Shown: positions 57,045 through 64,000 of the stretch, piece by piece | How positions within the stretch are numbered: position 1 is the first letter of the stretch | Layout: every line of letters begins with the position of its first letter | NCBI RefSeq assembly: GCF_001422645.1 | Contig: NZ_LMLR01000010.1 | Span: 454,237-518,236 of the forward strand | Length of the DNA: 64,000 nucleotides | Direction of reading: 5' to 3' | DNA from: Arthrobacter sp. Leaf69 | Lineage (GTDB): Bacteria > Actinomycetota > Actinomycetes > Actinomycetales > Micrococcaceae | Notes under the pieces: generated by a model | Databases searched by the model: none | Seen by the model: the letters and a program-made list of their open reading frames with translations, nothing else | What the model was told of the DNA's origin: nothing | Made by a program: the position numbers and the translations under genes

Positions 57045-58577
57045 TCAGTGTCCTTCGGGCTTCAGCAGCGGGAAGAGAATGGTTTCGCGGATGCCGGCGC
57101 CGGTGAAGAGCATGACCAGCCGGTCGATGCCCAGGCCGATCCCGCCCATCGGAGGGGCCCCATACTCCAGGGCGCGGAGGAAGTCCTCGTCCAGCTGCAT
57201 GGCCTCGACGTCGCCGGCGGCGGAGCGGCGGGACTGTTCGGTGAGCCGGTCGCGCTGGATGACCGGGTCAATCAGCTCGGAGAACGCAGTGCCGCGCTCC
57301 ATGCCGCCGATGATGAGGTCCCATGCTTCGATCAGGCGGTCATCCTCGCGGTGGTGGCGGGCCAGGGGCTGGGCGGACGGCGGGTAGTCGTAGACGAACG
57401 TCGGGTTCAACAGCGTCGGTTCCACCAGCTCACCGAAGAGTTCCACCACGAGCTTCTCGGCGTCCCAGTTGGCGTCGACCTTGACCTCATGCTTGTCGGC
57501 AAGCGCCAGGAGCTCGGCCACGGGGGTCGCCGGGGTGATGTCCTGGCCCACAAAGTCGGACAGTCCCGGGTAGACCGCCATCCACGCCCAGTCGCCGTCG
57601 AGGTTGATCTCCCCGGCCTCGGTCTGCAGGACGCGGCCCACGCCGGCGGCGTCAGCGGCATCGAGGATGAGTTCCTTGATCCGGTCCGCCATGACGAACT
57701 GGTCGGCCCAGGCCTCGTAGCTTTCCAGGGTGGTGAATTCGGGGCTGTGGGTGGAGTCCACGCCCTCATTGCGGAAGACGCGGCCCATGTCGTAGACGCG
57801 GTCAATGCCGCCGACGACGGTGCGCTTGAGGTACAGCTCGGTGGCGATCCGCAGGGTCATCTTCTGGTCGAAGGCGTTCATGTGCGTCTCGAAGGGGCGG
57901 GCCGTGGCGCCGCCGTGGACCAGTTGCAGCATGGGGGTTTCCACCTCGACGTAGCCCTGGCGGTGCAGGGTTTCGCGGATGGAACGCGTGATCGCGGCCC
58001 GGGTGTAGACCATTTCGCGGGCTTCGTCGCGGACGATGAGGTCCACGTAGCGCTGGCGGACGCGGGTTTCCTCGTTGAGGCCGGCGTGCAGCACCGGCAG
58101 CGGGCGGAGGGCCTTGGACGCCATGGACCAGGACTCGGCCATCACGGAGAGCTCACCGCGGCGGGAGGAGATGACCTCGCCCTTGATGAAAACGTGGTCG
58201 CCCAGGTCCACGAGGGCCTTCCAGTCGGCGAGCGCGTCCTCGCCGATGTTTGCCAGGCTCAGCATGACCTGCAGGCGGACGGCCTTGCCGTCAACGCCGC
58301 CCTCCTGGAGGGTGGCGAAGCACAGCTTGCCGGTGTTGCGGATGAACACAATGCGGCCGGTCACTCCGACGACGTCGCCGGTGGTTTCGTCGGCCTGAAG
58401 GTGCGCGTACTTTTCGCGGATGTCACTCAGTGAATGTGTGCGTTCAACACCCACCGGATACGCCTCGATGCCGCGCTCGATCAGCTTGGCGCGCTTCTCC
58501 ATGCGGATGCGCGTCTGCTCGCTGGCGTCGTGGGAGTCGGCGGCGGTGTTCGGGGCGGAGGTGTTTTGGGAAGTCAC
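57045..58577 (-). CDS. lysS: Lysyl-tRNA synthetase, class II
   Basis: A 510-residue enzyme charging tRNA-Lys, whose gene is also in this window. The OB-fold anticodon domain has VVGVTGRIVFIRNTGKLCFATLQEGG. Class II motif 1 is in REMVYTRAAITRSIRETLHRQGYVEVETPML, motif 2 in YDMGRVFRNEGVDSTHSPEFTTLE, and motif 3 in GGIGLGIDRLVMLFT. The GTG at 58577 has GGGA five bases upstream; longer readings of the frame are Arg/Pro-rich and antisense to the next gene. Confidence 0.95.
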   Translation of the reverse strand: MTSQNTSAPNTAADSHDASEQTRIRMEKRAKLIERGIEAYPVGVERTHSLSDIREKYAHLQADETTGDVVGVTGRIVFIRNTGKLCFATLQEGGVDGKAVRLQVMLSLANIGEDALADWKALVDLGDHVFIKGEVISSRRGELSVMAESWSMASKALRPLPVLHAGLNEETRVRQRYVDLIVRDEAREMVYTRAAITRSIRETLHRQGYVEVETPMLQLVHGGATARPFETHMNAFDQKMTLRIATELYLKRTVVGGIDRVYDMGRVFRNEGVDSTHSPEFTTLESYEAWADQFVMADRIKELILDAADAAGVGRVLQTEAGEINLDGDWAWMAVYPGLSDFVGQDITPATPVAELLALADKHEVKVDANWDAEKLVVELFGELVEPTLLNPTFVYDYPPSAQPLARHHREDDRLIEAWDLIIGGMERGTAFSELIDPVIQRDRLTEQSRRSAAGDVEAMQLDEDFLRALEYGAPPMGGIGLGIDRLVMLFTGAGIRETILFPLLKPEGH

Positions 58578-58661
58578 AATTCCCAAGTTTACCGGGGATT
58601 CTGCCGGGGCAGGTCCCGCACGCCAAGGACGCCGAGGCCGCCGCGGAATAGACTCGGGGCT

Positions 58662-59606
58662 GTGGAGACGCGGACCATCTACACCGACGACGGCGAGGGG
58701 CACCTCGAGCTGCACACTTTCCGTCCGCCTGCGCACCCGGCCGCTCCGGCGCCGGGAGCCCAGGCGGCAGGACCAGCCACCGGTCAAGCACCCTGTCAGG
58801 GCATCGTCGTCGTGCACGGCACCATGATCACCGCCTCGCTGTACCGCCCGTTCGCGCGGAACATCAGCAGCCTGCTGGACCGTCCGGTGCACTGCTACAA
58901 CCGGCGCGGGCGTGCCGGTTCCTCCCCGCAGCCGGCCGGGTACTCCGCGGCCATGGAGGTTGGAGACCTGGCTACGGTGATGCGGGAAACGGACTCATGC
59001 GACGTGGTGGCGCACAGCTATGGCGGCTTCGTGGCCCTGCAGGCGGCCCGGACGCTGCCGATCCGCAGAATGGTGACCTATGACGCCGCCGTGTCCCTCT
59101 CCGGGAACCTCACCCACCGCTGGCGGCCCGAGCTGGAGCGTTCGGTGGCTGCCGGGGAACTGGACGACGCCTGGGCGCATCTGGTCCAGGGCATCGAGGT
59201 GGGCGGACCCGTGGCCAAGCTCCCGCTCGGTGCGCTGCGGATGCTCAGCATCCTCTCCGCACGGACGAGCATGGGCGCCGAGATGCGCGACCTGCTTCCC
59301 ACGGCCGTCGCGGAGATGCGCGCGGTGCTGGACGAGGACGCCGAACTGGCCGACTTCGCGGCCGTGACCACCCCCACGCTGATGCTGAGCGGCAGCTGGA
59401 GCCCGGACTACTTCACCGAAACGGGCCGGCAACTCGCCTCCGCCGTCCCTTCCATCGAGTGCGCCGTGCTGCCGGGTCAGCTCCACGAAAGCCCTCTGCG
59501 GCCCGGAATCCGGCTGCCCCGGGCCGTTGCGCGCTACCTTCTGGCCGGGGAAGGGACACTGCGGCGCCTCCCGGCGCGCAGGCGGCGGCTCAAGCTGGGC
59601 CGCTGA
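58662..59606 (+). CDS. Alpha/beta hydrolase, paralogue 1
   Basis: A 314-residue hydrolase. The oxyanion region is VVVHGTMITASLYRPFARNISSLL, followed by VHCYNRRGRAGSSPQP. The nucleophile is in VVAHSYGGF, a late Asp follows ATPTLML-like TLMLSGSWSPDYF, and the His is in PGQLHESPL. The C-terminus is very basic (RRLPARRRRLKLGR). It is clearly related to the hydrolase encoded at 60373-61206, sharing NRRGRxxSSPQPxxY and the HSxGG nucleophile. The two flank the thymidine kinase gene. Substrate unknown. GTG start. Confidence 0.82.
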   Translation: METRTIYTDDGEGHLELHTFRPPAHPAAPAPGAQAAGPATGQAPCQGIVVVHGTMITASLYRPFARNISSLLDRPVHCYNRRGRAGSSPQPAGYSAAMEVGDLATVMRETDSCDVVAHSYGGFVALQAARTLPIRRMVTYDAAVSLSGNLTHRWRPELERSVAAGELDDAWAHLVQGIEVGGPVAKLPLGALRMLSILSARTSMGAEMRDLLPTAVAEMRAVLDEDAELADFAAVTTPTLMLSGSWSPDYFTETGRQLASAVPSIECAVLPGQLHESPLRPGIRLPRAVARYLLAGEGTLRRLPARRRRLKLGR

Positions 59607-59653
59607 GGGGCGCGCCCTTACAATCGGTGGGCGACCCCTTCGAAAGGACCCTT

Positions 59654-60280
59654 TTGGCCAAGCTCTACTTCCGCTTCGGCGCGATGAACTCCGGCAAGTC
59701 AACGGGCCTGCTGCAGGCCGCCTTCAACTATGAGGAACGCGGCCAGCGGGTCTTGCTGGCCAAGCCGGATGTGGACACCAAGGGCGACGCCGACGTCGTC
59801 TCCCGCCTGGGCATGACACGTTCGGTGGACTTCCTGATCCCGGCCGGGGCCTCCGCCCGCGACCTGTTCACCGCCCAGGCCCACGGGGACGATCCCGACG
59901 CTCTGCTTAAACATGTGGACACGCAGCCGGTGGCCTGCCTGCTGGTGGACGAGGCCCAGTTCCTCGAACCGGACCAGGTGGACGACCTCTTCCGGATCGC
60001 CGTCCTGGACAACGTTCCCGTGCTGGCCTACGGCATCCGCACGGACTTCCGCACGCGGGCGTTCCCGGGCTCGCTGCGGCTGCTGGAAATCGCGCACACC
60101 CTCGAGGAACTCAAGACGATCTGCCGCTGCGGCCGCAAGGCCATTTTCAACACCCGCCGGGCGGGCGACGAGGTGGTCTTCGACGGGGACCAGGTCGCGA
60201 TCGACGGCCAGGACGTCTGGTACGAATCGCTCTGCGGCTCCTGCTACCTGGAGGTCTCCGGCGGGCGGCTGGGCGGTTAG
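59654..60280 (+). CDS. tdk: Thymidine kinase (TK1-type)
   Basis: A 208-residue enzyme for thymidine salvage. The P-loop is GAMNSGKST (9-17), catalytic Glu100 is in LLVDEAQFL, the lasso domain has YGIRTDFRTRAFPGSLRLL, and the structural zinc Cys are at 157, 159, 194 and 197. The first zinc pair is Cys-X-Cys, not the usual Cys-X2-Cys. TTG start with AAAGGA upstream. The stop codon is followed by a 12-bp unit repeated three times. Confidence 0.92.
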   Translation: MAKLYFRFGAMNSGKSTGLLQAAFNYEERGQRVLLAKPDVDTKGDADVVSRLGMTRSVDFLIPAGASARDLFTAQAHGDDPDALLKHVDTQPVACLLVDEAQFLEPDQVDDLFRIAVLDNVPVLAYGIRTDFRTRAFPGSLRLLEIAHTLEELKTICRCGRKAIFNTRRAGDEVVFDGDQVAIDGQDVWYESLCGSCYLEVSGGRLGG

Positions 60281-60306
60281 CTGGGCGGTTAGCTGGGCGG
60301 TTAGCT
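60271..60306 (+). repeat. Three perfect 12-bp tandem units over the tdk stop codon
   Basis: GGGCGGTTAGCT occurs three times in a row (60271-60282, 60283-60294, 60295-60306). The first copy encodes the last two Gly and the TAG stop of tdk; the others repeat the same end in frame. Confidence 0.9.
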
Positions 60307-60372
60307 GCGCAGCCTCCCGGCGGCGCCGGTACCCTACTACGCCGTAGCTGCAGCCTCGGCTAGGCTCGGAGC

Positions 60373-61206
60373 ATGACCCGCGAGAACATCAGAACCCCCG
60401 ACGGTGCAACGATCGAGCTTTTCAGCACGGGTGCCGAACTCGCCGCGGCGGGCTCCGGCGTCGTCGTCGTTCCGGCTTCGATGGTGACCGCCTCCGACTA
60501 CACACGCTTCGCCCAGAAGCTCAGTGCGTCCCTGGGACGCCCGGTGCACACGTTCAACCGGCGTGGCCGCGGCTCGTCCTCGCCGCAGCCGGAGGACTAC
60601 ACCCTGGACGTGGATATCCATGACCTCGATGCGGTGATGAAGCACACGTCCAGCACGGACGTTTTCGGGCACAGCTTCGGCGGCGCGGTGGCGCTGCACG
60701 CCGCCCGGACCCTCCCGGTGGAGCGCCTCGCCGTGTACGACCCCGCCGTCTCCGTGAACCACAGCGTGACCGCGGACTGGACCGCCGAATACGAGAAGGC
60801 GACGGCGGCCGGCGACGACGACCGCGCCCTCGCCGTCCTGCTCAGGGGCCTCGAGACCGGAAGCGCCCTGTCCCGGATGCCGCTGTCCATGCTGACCCTG
60901 GCGAACAAGCTTGCTGCGGGGACTCCGATCGGCAAGCAGATGCGCGAACTGATGAAGACCGGCGTCCGGGAGATCAAGGCCATCATCGCCGCCGACATGC
61001 CGGCCGAGCCGTTCCTGGAACTGCCGCTGGAGACCCTGATCATTGTCGGGGAGAAGAGCCCGGCGTACTTCGGAGTGGCCTGCGCCCAGATCCACGAGGT
61101 GCTCTCCGGCTCCAGCTACACCATCCTGCCGGGCATGGGGCACGACGGCGTCAACAAGGCACCGGACAAACTCATCTCCGCGCTCAGCGAGTTCTTCGCC
61201 AGCTAA
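60373..61206 (+). CDS. Alpha/beta hydrolase, paralogue 2
   Basis: A 277-residue cytosolic hydrolase. VVVVPASMVTASDYTRFAQKLSASLGRPVHTFNRRGRGSSSPQPEDY matches paralogue 1 (58662-59606) over its length. The nucleophile is in VFGHSFGGAVAL, the Asp region is TLIIVGEKSPAYF and the His is in LPGMGHDGVN. In place of the usual HG oxyanion motif it has VPASMVTAS, so the His-Gly seen in paralogue 1 is lost. Substrate unknown. Confidence 0.82.
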   Translation: MTRENIRTPDGATIELFSTGAELAAAGSGVVVVPASMVTASDYTRFAQKLSASLGRPVHTFNRRGRGSSSPQPEDYTLDVDIHDLDAVMKHTSSTDVFGHSFGGAVALHAARTLPVERLAVYDPAVSVNHSVTADWTAEYEKATAAGDDDRALAVLLRGLETGSALSRMPLSMLTLANKLAAGTPIGKQMRELMKTGVREIKAIIAADMPAEPFLELPLETLIIVGEKSPAYFGVACAQIHEVLSGSSYTILPGMGHDGVNKAPDKLISALSEFFAS

Positions 61207-61242
61207 GCACAAGGCTGCGCCAGAACTACGCGGCCTCCAAAG

Positions 61243-61305
61243 CAACGCGGGGTCACCTGGCGCCCATCCCAACGGGATTTATGGGCGGGAGGTGACCCCG
61301 CGTTG
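61243..61305. repeat. 63-bp palindromic element, copy 1
   Basis: CAACGCGGGGTCACCT (61243-61258) and its exact reverse complement (61290-61305) bracket a second pair, CGCCCAT / ATGGGCG. It lies between the hydrolase and the convergent MFS gene. A second 63-bp copy is at 62931-62993. Confidence 0.88.
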
Positions 61306-61315
61306 GATTAAGCGG

Positions 61316-62809
61316 CTAGTGGGAGACGGCGTGTTCCGCTGCGGGGTGTTCCACTGCAGTGGTCTTCCGCATCAGGGCGGCCAGCACGACGGCGGCGACG
61401 GCGATGACCGAGGCGGTCAGGAACGCCGCGTGCATCCCCGCGACCATGCCGGCACCGGCGGATACCACCGCGTAGATCGAGACGAGCAGCGCCGTTCCAG
61501 CGGCCCCGGCCACTTGCTGCAGGGTACTCATGATGGCCGAGCCGTGTGAATACAGGTGGGGCGGCAGCGGGTTCAGCCCGGTGGTAAACGCGGGGGTGAA
61601 GATCAGCGCCAGGCCGAGGCTGAGGCCCACGTGCAGGGCAATGATCCACCCGACCGGTGTGTCGGCGTCGAGCAGCGAAAACTGGAACAGTGCCAGCACC
61701 AGAAGCGACGAGCCCGTGACGGTCAGCGGCAGCGGGCCCACCTTGTCGAAGAGGCGTCCGATGAAGGGGCCCAGCAGGCCCATCGCGAGTCCGCCGGGCA
61801 GCAGGGTCAGCCCTGTTTCCAGCGACGTCAGCCCGCGGATTTCCTGCAGGTACAACGGCAGCAGAATCACTGCGCCGAACAGTGCGATCATAGCCACCAC
61901 AAGGAGCAGCACGGACACCGTGAACATCCGGAAAGTGAAGGCGCGCAAGTCCAGCAGGGGCGCCGCGGACTTCTGCAGACGCAGCTGCCGGAGCACAAAC
62001 GCCACCATGGCGATGACGCCCAGGGCCAGCGCAATGACGGCGGGCGAGCCGGGCCCGCCCTCGCCGCCGCCGATCTGGCTCAGACCGTAGACCAGTCCGC
62101 CGAACGCGGGGACGGTCAGCAGCACGGACAGGACGTCAAGCCGGGTCTTCTCCTTTTCGCCGATGTTGGTCAGGAACCTGGCGCCGATGGCGAAGGCGGC
62201 CACAGCGATCGGGAGGACGAAGACGAACATGAAGCGCCAGGAGAAGTGCTCAAGAATCAGGCCGGAAACCGTGGGGCCCATGGCCGGCGCCACCGAGATG
62301 GCGATGCTGACGTTGCCCATCACGAAGCCGCGGCGCGTCACGGGAACCAGGGTGAGGATGGTGGTCATCAGCAGGGGCAGCATAATTGCCGTGCCGCCGG
62401 CCTGGACGATCCGGGCGAGCAGCAGGATTTCGAACCCCGGAGCCAGCGCCGCGAGCAGCGTCCCGCCGGAGAAGAGGCCCATGGCCAGCATAAAAACGGC
62501 GCGGGTGGACAGCCGCTGGAGGATGAAGCCGGTCGTGGGAATCACTACGGCCATCGTCAGCATAAAACCGGTGGACAGCCACTGCACGGTGGGGGCGGTG
62601 ACCCCCAGATCCACCATCAGCCGCTGCAGCGCGACGTTCATGATGGTTTCATTCAGGATCACCACAAAGGTCGCCACCAGCAGGGTGGCGATGACGGTCA
62701 CCGATTCCCGGGACATCTTCGCCGGCCGGGCGGAAGCCTCCGCGGCGACCTGAGTCTGCGCGGCCGGCGCGGGATCGCCCGGGGGCTTGGAAGAGACGTC
62801 TGTAGACAT
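61316..62809 (-). CDS. MFS multidrug exporter, DHA2 (EmrB/QacA) type
   Basis: A 497-residue drug:proton antiporter with about 14 membrane helices. Motif A-like sequence is absent, but LNETIMNVALQRLMVDLGVTAPTVQWLSTGFMLTMAVVIPTTGF (motif D1 and the following loop), RIVQAGGTAIMLPLLMTTI and GPTVSGLILEHFSWRFMFVFVLPI (motif C) are typical of DHA2 proteins. The ATG at 62809 has AGGGA upstream. Both flanks carry the same 63-bp palindrome. No regulator is adjacent, and the substrate is unknown. Confidence 0.88.
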   Translation of the reverse strand: MSTDVSSKPPGDPAPAAQTQVAAEASARPAKMSRESVTVIATLLVATFVVILNETIMNVALQRLMVDLGVTAPTVQWLSTGFMLTMAVVIPTTGFILQRLSTRAVFMLAMGLFSGGTLLAALAPGFEILLLARIVQAGGTAIMLPLLMTTILTLVPVTRRGFVMGNVSIAISVAPAMGPTVSGLILEHFSWRFMFVFVLPIAVAAFAIGARFLTNIGEKEKTRLDVLSVLLTVPAFGGLVYGLSQIGGGEGGPGSPAVIALALGVIAMVAFVLRQLRLQKSAAPLLDLRAFTFRMFTVSVLLLVVAMIALFGAVILLPLYLQEIRGLTSLETGLTLLPGGLAMGLLGPFIGRLFDKVGPLPLTVTGSSLLVLALFQFSLLDADTPVGWIIALHVGLSLGLALIFTPAFTTGLNPLPPHLYSHGSAIMSTLQQVAGAAGTALLVSIYAVVSAGAGMVAGMHAAFLTASVIAVAAVVLAALMRKTTAVEHPAAEHAVSH

Positions 62810-62930
62810 AAGGGTTCCCTCAGGGAGTTGTGGCGTGGGGTCAGCGAGCGTCGTCGCTACATCAGGTGCCAACCTGCGATCCGCCGCGGTAATTCCCGGC
62901 GGTGGAGAAAACTTCCTGTGGCCTGAAATC

Positions 62931-62993
62931 CAACGCGGGGTCAGCTACGGTCCATGGGCGGCATCGGCATGGGCCGAATCTGACCCCGCGTTG
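62931..62993. repeat. 63-bp palindromic element, copy 2
   Basis: CAACGCGGGGTCAG (62931-62944) and CTGACCCCGCGTTG (62980-62993) are exact reverse complements. The outer 13 bases and the total length match copy 1; the centre differs. Confidence 0.88.
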
Positions 62994-63014
62994 CTTGATG
63001 GCGGCGGCGTTGGC

Positions 63015-63914
63015 CTAGGAGTCCAGCGGCACGTTGTCGATCAGGCGGACCTTGCCCACCGTGGCCGCGATGAGAGCCAGGCCCTCGCCGCGGAACGGCG
63101 TGTCCCGGCAGTTCTCCGCGAGCGGTTCCAGGGTGCGGGGATCCACCACGTCCAGGTAGTCCAGTTCCACAAGCGGCCGGGACCTGACGAGCGCCTCTAC
63201 GGACTCAAGATCCAGCGGCTGGTGGGCGTTGGCCCGTTCCTCGATGAGCCGCAGCGCCCGCGAGAGCACCAGCGCGGCCTCGCGTTCCCCGGCGGAGAGG
63301 AAGCGGTTGCGGCTGGACAGCGCCAGTCCGTCGGCGGAGCGCACGATCGGCACCGGGACGATCTCCACGGGGAAGTTCAGGTCCGCGACCATACGCTGGA
63401 CGAGCGCCAGCTGCTGGGCGTCCTTCTGGCCGAAGTACGCCCGGTAGGCCGGCACTTCCGGGCCGGCGGTCGCGCCGGGCATCCCGTAGTGCAGCAGCTT
63501 GGCCACCACGGTCAGGGCGCCGTCGAAGTGCCCGGGACGGGAGGCCCCCTCCCATTTCTCGGCCATCGGACCCGCGCTGATACGGACCCGGGGTTCCCCG
63601 CCGGGATAGACCTCGTCCACGTCCGGAGCGAACACCAGGTCCACGCCCACGGCGTCCAACAGCGCCAGATCGGCGTCCAGGGTCCGGGGGTACCGTGCCA
63701 GGTCCACGGCCTCACCGAACTGCAGCGGGTTCACGAAGATGCTGGCCACCACGACGTCGTTCTGCTCGACGGCGGTGCGTGCCAGCTGGGCGTGGCCCTC
63801 ATGGAGGGCACCCATGGTGGGCACGAGGCCCTGCGAGGTGCCACCGTTCTCCCTGATCAGCCGGGCGCTTTCGATGCGGAGCGCGGCGGCCGTGGTCACG
63901 AGTTGGATCGCCAA
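63015..63914 (-). CDS. panC: Pantothenate synthetase
   Basis: A 299-residue enzyme joining pantoate and beta-alanine with ATP in coenzyme A synthesis. The active-site motifs are [12 protein letters not shown] (30-41), [17 protein letters not shown] and the KMSKS-like LSSRNRFLS. The TTG start has AAGGAAGG upstream and gives the usual length. It follows another gene by 14 bp. Confidence 0.95.
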   Translation of the reverse strand: MAIQLVTTAAALRIESARLIRENGGTSQGLVPTMGALHEGHAQLARTAVEQNDVVVASIFVNPLQFGEAVDLARYPRTLDADLALLDAVGVDLVFAPDVDEVYPGGEPRVRISAGPMAEKWEGASRPGHFDGALTVVAKLLHYGMPGATAGPEVPAYRAYFGQKDAQQLALVQRMVADLNFPVEIVPVPIVRSADGLALSSRNRFLSAGEREAALVLSRALRLIEERANAHQPLDLESVEALVRSRPLVELDYLDVVDPRTLEPLAENCRDTPFRGEGLALIAATVGKVRLIDNVPLDS

Positions 63915-63928
63915 GGTATGGACCTTCC

Positions 63929-64000
63929 TTAGGGTTGCGGGCCGTCGTGGTCCGGGCCCTCGAGGGCCTGCGTGATGCTATCGAGCTGGTCCGGTTTCAG
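63929..64000 (-). CDS. C-terminal end of the gene upstream of panC (partial)
   Basis: Only 23 residues and the TAA stop are inside the window (starting [15 protein letters not shown] and ending GPQP). The frame is continuous to the edge and lies 14 bp before panC, so it is probably co-transcribed. In related genomes this place is often taken by a Rossmann/DUF2520 protein, but nothing in these residues proves that. Confidence 0.6.
   Translation of the reverse strand: MKPDQLDSITQALEGPDHDGPQP

Overview
The window is high-GC DNA from an actinobacterium. The best guess is the Arthrobacter / Pseudarthrobacter group (Micrococcaceae). Pointers are a mycothiol-type arsenate reductase, Lsr2, frequent GTG and TTG starts, an actinobacterial PHO box before pstS, and the order radA ... 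disA-mutY ... clpC-lsr2-lysS ... panC. It reads as chromosome: there is no phage, integrase, transposase or CRISPR array. One tRNA (Lys, anticodon TTT) is present and no rRNA.

Layout. 1-6.6 kb: a truncated four-carbon acid sugar kinase gene divergent from a GntR/FCD regulator, a CstR-like thiol sensor with tandem operators, an SGNH hydrolase, dodecin, a decayed aldo/keto reductase, two small stress/membrane proteins, a HemK-like methyltransferase and a lactonase. 6.6-10.2 kb: a large secreted GH13 amylase with a LacI-type operator, bracketed by three copies of an 81-bp repeat. 10.2-15.5 kb: PHP phosphoesterase, membrane diguanylate cyclase, a MarR / small Cys protein / Ser-Thr kinase operon, tRNA-Lys. 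15.6-22.2 kb: an arsenic island with three arsenate reductases of two biochemical types, thioredoxin reductase, an ArsR-phosphatase fusion, an AqpS-like channel and the ATPase ArsA. ArsA is preceded by a 19-codon gene whose peptide resembles the metalloid-binding tip of ArsD. No ArsB or Acr3 pump gene is in the window. 22.3-28.3 kb: phosphate uptake (DUF47-PiT convergent with pstSCAB under a PHO box).

28.4-41 kb: FUSC membrane protein, radA, a copper operon (SHOCT protein, Tat-exported multicopper oxidase, CsoR-type operator, CopB ATPase, methyltransferase), a membrane desaturase with its flavin/iron-sulfur reductase, a PucR-type regulator, and a kinase-GAF fusion. 41-50 kb: prfC, disA (c-di-AMP), mutY, two envelope proteins and the PTS-type dihydroxyacetone kinase dhaKLM. 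50-64 kb: ArgA-like acetyltransferase, S9 peptidase, clpC, lsr2, lysS, thymidine kinase between two paralogous alpha/beta hydrolases, an MFS exporter flanked by two copies of a 63-bp palindrome, and panC.

Most worth a second look: the ArsD-like micro-gene coupled to arsA; the 81-bp repeats, built of conserved 11/21/11-bp blocks separated by variable 19-bp spacers; the 63-bp palindromes; and several other unrelated long palindromes at 3' gene ends.
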